The notes below the pieces were generated by a model. That model was not told the DNA's origin. It was given only the letters and a program-made list of their open reading frames with translations, and searched no databases. This document shows, piece by piece, positions 62,082-62,215 of a DNA stretch of 62,215 nucleotides (position 1 is its first letter; the number at the start of each line of letters is the position of its first letter). The position numbers were made by a program, and so were the translations under genes. This stretch comes from Candidatus Nomurabacteria bacterium (lineage in GTDB: Bacteria > Patescibacteriota > Minisyncoccia > Phycocordibacterales > UBA9973): the NCBI GenBank assembly GCA_020850295.1, contig JADZEV010000003.1, positions 1-62,215 of the forward strand. Direction: 5' to 3'.

Positions 62082-62215
62082 TTATTTCCCTCTCATCTTC
62101 TTTATAGCAATTCTAGACCAAACAATAGCTAGAAGGCTGTAGTTGATAATCATATAATATTTATTAGCCCAAGAAACTCCATACGGAAAACGATATTCGG
62201 ATATTGGGAACAAAA
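62082..62215 (-). CDS. C-terminal fragment of a membrane protein (cut by window edge)
   Basis: The open frame comes from the right edge and ends TAA at 62082-62084. The visible 43 residues include 'FPYGVSWANKYYMIINYSLL' and 'AIVWSRIAIKKMRGK', one hydrophobic segment followed by a basic tail. The rest lies outside the window. Confidence 0.5.
   Translation of the reverse strand, partial: LFPISEYRFPYGVSWANKYYMIINYSLLAIVWSRIAIKKMRGK

Noticed and set aside
1..62215. UGA read as glycine or tryptophan
   Set aside because: Conserved genes have no in-frame TGA and two genes end at TGA, so the standard code holds.

Overview
The window is a low-GC, gene-dense stretch of bacterial chromosome. It looks like a Candidate Phyla Radiation (Patescibacteria) genome, most likely Parcubacteria. 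Pointers are shortened ribosomal proteins and release factor, very short intergenic gaps, many one-pass membrane or exported proteins of unknown function, a type IV pseudopilin, MYG1, PaaX-like, Gmad2, DUF378 and DUF5679 families common in that group, and no amino-acid or lipid biosynthesis. bL9 is present. I see no mobile element, CRISPR array, rRNA or prophage. Stops are almost all TAA or TAG; I found only two TGA stops, and in-frame TGA is not read through.

Layout. 1-1.2 kb: cut-off envelope protein. 1.2-5.5 kb: infA-rpmJ-rpsM-rpsK-rpsD-rpoA-rplQ-rplM-rpsI plus a zinc-ribbon protein. 5.6-10 kb: grpE, dnaK and dnaJ, with a divergent PaaX/Cas2-fold regulator between grpE and dnaK. 10-15.4 kb: accessory genes around lysS. 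15.4-16.5 kb: a self-regulated SOS operon (two small ORFs plus lexA) behind a textbook GAAC-N4-GTTC operator. 16.6-20.3 kb: envelope and secreted proteins. 20.4-27 kb: translation genes (rpmA, rplI, rsmI with tRNA-Ile, prfA, rpmE, rplY), ctpA and a lytic transglycosylase. 27-37.7 kb: carbon metabolism (FAD oxidase, fba, PfkB kinase, split transketolase, rpe, rpiB, gap) followed by gatB. 37.8-46.7 kb: obg, MYG1, yqeY, exonuclease, rmuC, pseudopilin, tRNA-Glu and unknowns. 46.7-53.4 kb: dcw and elongation genes (mreD-like, mrdA, greA, mraZ, rsmH, ftsL-like, ftsI). 53.5-62.2 kb: EVE, msrA, phosphatase, pseudouridine synthase, engB and small membrane or exported proteins.

Regulation is unusually readable. 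Many transcription units carry a -10 box (often TGnTAnnnT) ending 6-9 nt before the start codon, so transcripts should be leaderless or nearly so. Genes inside operons follow the previous stop by 1-6 AT-rich bases, mostly without a Shine-Dalgarno sequence. Against this background several elements stand out: the LexA box, four 10-bp MraZ repeats, palindromes between the PaaX-like gene and dnaK, a long 5'-leader hairpin at 11.4 kb, a 30-codon leaderless ORF at 11.2 kb, long inverted repeats at 23.5 and 31.1 kb, dispersed TCCGC...GCGGA palindromes, and a 140-bp duplication scar in the tRNA-Glu gene. All functional assignments come from reading motifs by eye; no database search was run.
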